A stretch of 5,208 nt of DNA, taken from assembly GCA_016780605.1 (NCBI GenBank), contig JADHLS010000480.1:1-5208 (forward strand). Reading direction: 5' to 3'. Source of the stretch: Reyranella sp. (GTDB taxonomy: Bacteria > Pseudomonadota > Alphaproteobacteria > Reyranellales > Reyranellaceae). The notes beneath the pieces are model-generated. The model made no database searches, was not told where the DNA came from, and worked only from the letters and a program-made list of their open reading frames with translations. This document shows, piece by piece, positions 3,783-5,208 of the stretch; position 1 is the stretch's first letter, and the number at the start of each line of letters is the position of its first letter. A program made the translations under genes and the position numbers.

Positions 3783-5208
3783 ATGGTCGCACCGCTCGGT
3801 CGGCGTGGGTTCGTGGTTGGCGCAGGATCGCTGTCGGCCGGCCTGTGGCCGCTGCGGCCGGCGCGGTCCGCCTCGGCGATGGGCTTCGACGAGGCGCGGC
3901 ACCTCCTGTCGCGCACCACCTTCGGCGCAACGCCCGCCGAGATCCATGCGCTGGAAGGCCAGGACTATGCCTCCGCCGTCGATCGCCTGCTGGCGACTGT
4001 GCGGCGCGAGGCGGTGACGCCGCCGCCGGGCTGGCTGCATGAAGGTCCGGCCGAGCTGCAGCGCCAGGTCCAGGCAGCACGCGCCGAGGCCGCCGAGAAG
4101 AAGGTCGGCGTCGACGGCAAGAAGCTGCAGCCCGAGCGGCCATTGCAGGAGCAGGGCCGCGAGCTGCGCAACTGGTGGGTCGAGGAGATGCTGGCGACCG
4201 ACCAGCCGCTCACCGAGCGCATGGTGCTGTTCTGGCACAATCACTTCACCTCCTCGCTGATGAAGGTGCGTTTTCCGCCGGCGCTGTTCCGCCAGAACGC
4301 CCTGTTCCGCCGCGAGGCGTTGGGAAATTTCGGCACGCTTTTGAAGGAGGTGGCGCGCGATCCCGCCATGCTGATCTATCTCGACGGTATGCGCAGCGTG
4401 GCGCGCCAGCCCAACGAGAATTTCGCCCGCGAGCTGCTCGAGCTCTTCACCCTGGGCGAGGGCCATTACAGCGAGGCCGACATCAAGGCCGCGGCCCGCG
4501 CCTTCACTGGCTGGACGGTCGATCGCCAGACCGGCGCGTTCAAGACCCGCGAGGGCGAGCACGACGGCGGCGACAAGACCTTCCTCGGCCAGACCGGCCG
4601 CTTCGACGGCGATCACATCGTCGCCATCCTGCTCAGGCAGGCGCGCACCGCCGAGACCATCGTCGAGAAGCTGTGGCGCGAGTTCGTCTCACTGAAGCCG
4701 GATCCCGCCGAGATCAAGCGGCTGGCGGCGCAGTTCCGCACCAACTACGAGCTGAAGCCGCTGATGCGCTCGCTGCTGCTATCGGCCGAGTTCCGCGACC
4801 CCAACAACCGCGGCGGTTTGATCAAGTCGCCGGTCGAGCTGATCGTGGGCACGGTGCATGTGCTCGGCTTGCCGGTGCCGGAGAAGACCCAGCTGGTGCG
4901 CATGATGATCGGGCTCGGCCAGATGCCGTTCGATCCGCCCAACGTGAAGGGCTGGGCGGGCGGCGAGAGCTGGATCACGACCTACACCCTGCTGCTGCGC
5001 CAACAGTTCATGCGCCGCATCGTCGAGGCGACCAGCGTGGCGCCGATGGACGGCGCCCTGATGTCGAGCCCCGGCAACCGACGTCTCGAGCGGCGCGAGC
5101 AGCTGCCGCAGAAGACGGACGACAGCACCATGCAGATGCAGATGGCGGAGCAACGGCCGGTCGAGGGCCGCAGCCTGCGCTATGCTGGCAATGAGGCGCG
5201 GCTCGGGC
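3783..5208 (+). CDS. Tat-exported DUF1800 family protein (3' end outside window)
   Basis: The first 475 codons are present and no stop occurs before the right edge. The N-terminus is a twin-arginine signal: R7-R8-GFVVGAGSLSAG, then a hydrophobic stretch and a likely cleavage site near ARSASA-32, so the folded protein is exported. Family blocks in order are HLLSRTTFGATPAEI (40-54), LRNWWVEEMLAT (128-139), the hallmark FWHNHFTSSL (150-159), LIYLDGMRS (197-205), PNENFARELLELFTLGEGHY (210-229), IKAAARAFTGW (234-244), LRSLLLSAEFR-like MRSLLLSAEFR (328-338), IKSPVELIVG (347-356) and MPFDPPNVKGWAGGESWITT (381-400). The biochemical function of DUF1800 is unknown. The genes are often followed by a DUF1501 (sulfatase-like, Tat-exported) gene, which would be expected past the right edge. 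Residues 85-125 form a charged Gln/Glu/Lys-rich insert. As the fourth gene after an ECF set, it is the likely effector or target of that signalling system. Confidence 0.9.
   Translation, partial: MVAPLGRRGFVVGAGSLSAGLWPLRPARSASAMGFDEARHLLSRTTFGATPAEIHALEGQDYASAVDRLLATVRREAVTPPPGWLHEGPAELQRQVQAARAEAAEKKVGVDGKKLQPERPLQEQGRELRNWWVEEMLATDQPLTERMVLFWHNHFTSSLMKVRFPPALFRQNALFRREALGNFGTLLKEVARDPAMLIYLDGMRSVARQPNENFARELLELFTLGEGHYSEADIKAAARAFTGWTVDRQTGAFKTREGEHDGGDKTFLGQTGRFDGDHIVAILLRQARTAETIVEKLWREFVSLKPDPAEIKRLAAQFRTNYELKPLMRSLLLSAEFRDPNNRGGLIKSPVELIVGTVHVLGLPVPEKTQLVRMMIGLGQMPFDPPNVKGWAGGESWITTYTLLLRQQFMRRIVEATSVAPMDGALMSSPGNRRLERREQLPQKTDDSTMQMQMAEQRPVEGRSLRYAGNEARLG

Noticed and set aside
3693..4616. 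307-codon open frame on the minus strand
   Set aside because: It is antisense to the DUF1800 gene, which carries clear family motifs. The antisense product is only Ala/Leu/Gly/Arg-rich.
5130..5145. Met-rich stretch (STMQMQM, residues 448-454) in the DUF1800 protein as a copper-binding site
   Set aside because: Three closely spaced methionines alone are weak evidence, no histidines or further Met motifs are nearby, and the C-terminus is not in the window.
4175..5194. 339-codon plus-strand frame overlapping the DUF1800 gene
   Set aside because: It is a frame shadow of the DUF1800 coding sequence with an Arg/Ala-rich product. The DUF1800 frame keeps family blocks to about residue 400 and stays open to the edge, so no frameshift is needed.

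Overview
The window is GC-rich, gene-dense DNA of a Gram-negative bacterium. Twin-arginine (Tat) and Sec export signals, an ECF sigma/anti-sigma/periplasmic-protein set and a LivJ-type solute-binding protein point to Proteobacteria. Codon use and the GTCATCCCGA..CGGGATGA type of intergenic palindrome fit an alphaproteobacterium best (a Reyranella- or Bradyrhizobium-like genome is a guess, not shown). Two divergent transcription units flank one intergenic region at 1902-2100.

Left unit, minus strand (1901 down to 1). The first gene encodes a 518-residue Ntn hydrolase of the gamma-glutamyltranspeptidase fold. It keeps the autoprocessing/catalytic Thr-Thr-His but has lost almost every residue that holds gamma-glutamate in E. 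coli GGT, and it has no signal peptide. Its last 25 bases overlap the start of a gene for a secreted branched-chain-amino-acid-type ABC solute-binding protein, which runs off the left edge. The pair looks like an uptake-plus-hydrolysis module for an unidentified amide-like substrate.

Intergenic region (1902-2100). It is dominated by a 115-bp palindrome at 1922-2036 that can fold into a symmetric four-armed structure. Two 15-bp stems are stacked on each other, and a 15-nt side hairpin sits at the same place on each strand. Each side hairpin is framed by a pentamer repeated every 10 bases. The element begins 9 bases upstream of the Shine-Dalgarno of the hydrolase gene.

Right unit, plus strand (2101 to beyond 5208). 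Four tightly packed genes follow: a small ECF sigma factor, a single-pass membrane protein in the anti-sigma position, a membrane-anchored periplasmic Spy/CnrX-like helical protein with two polyproline tracts, and a Tat-exported DUF1800 protein cut by the right edge. The likely logic is that the periplasmic protein senses an envelope signal, the membrane protein releases the sigma factor, and the operon, including the exported DUF1800 protein, is induced. This is inference from gene order and family knowledge. The sensor lacks the usual metal ligands and the anti-sigma candidate lacks a zinc motif, so the signal is unknown.
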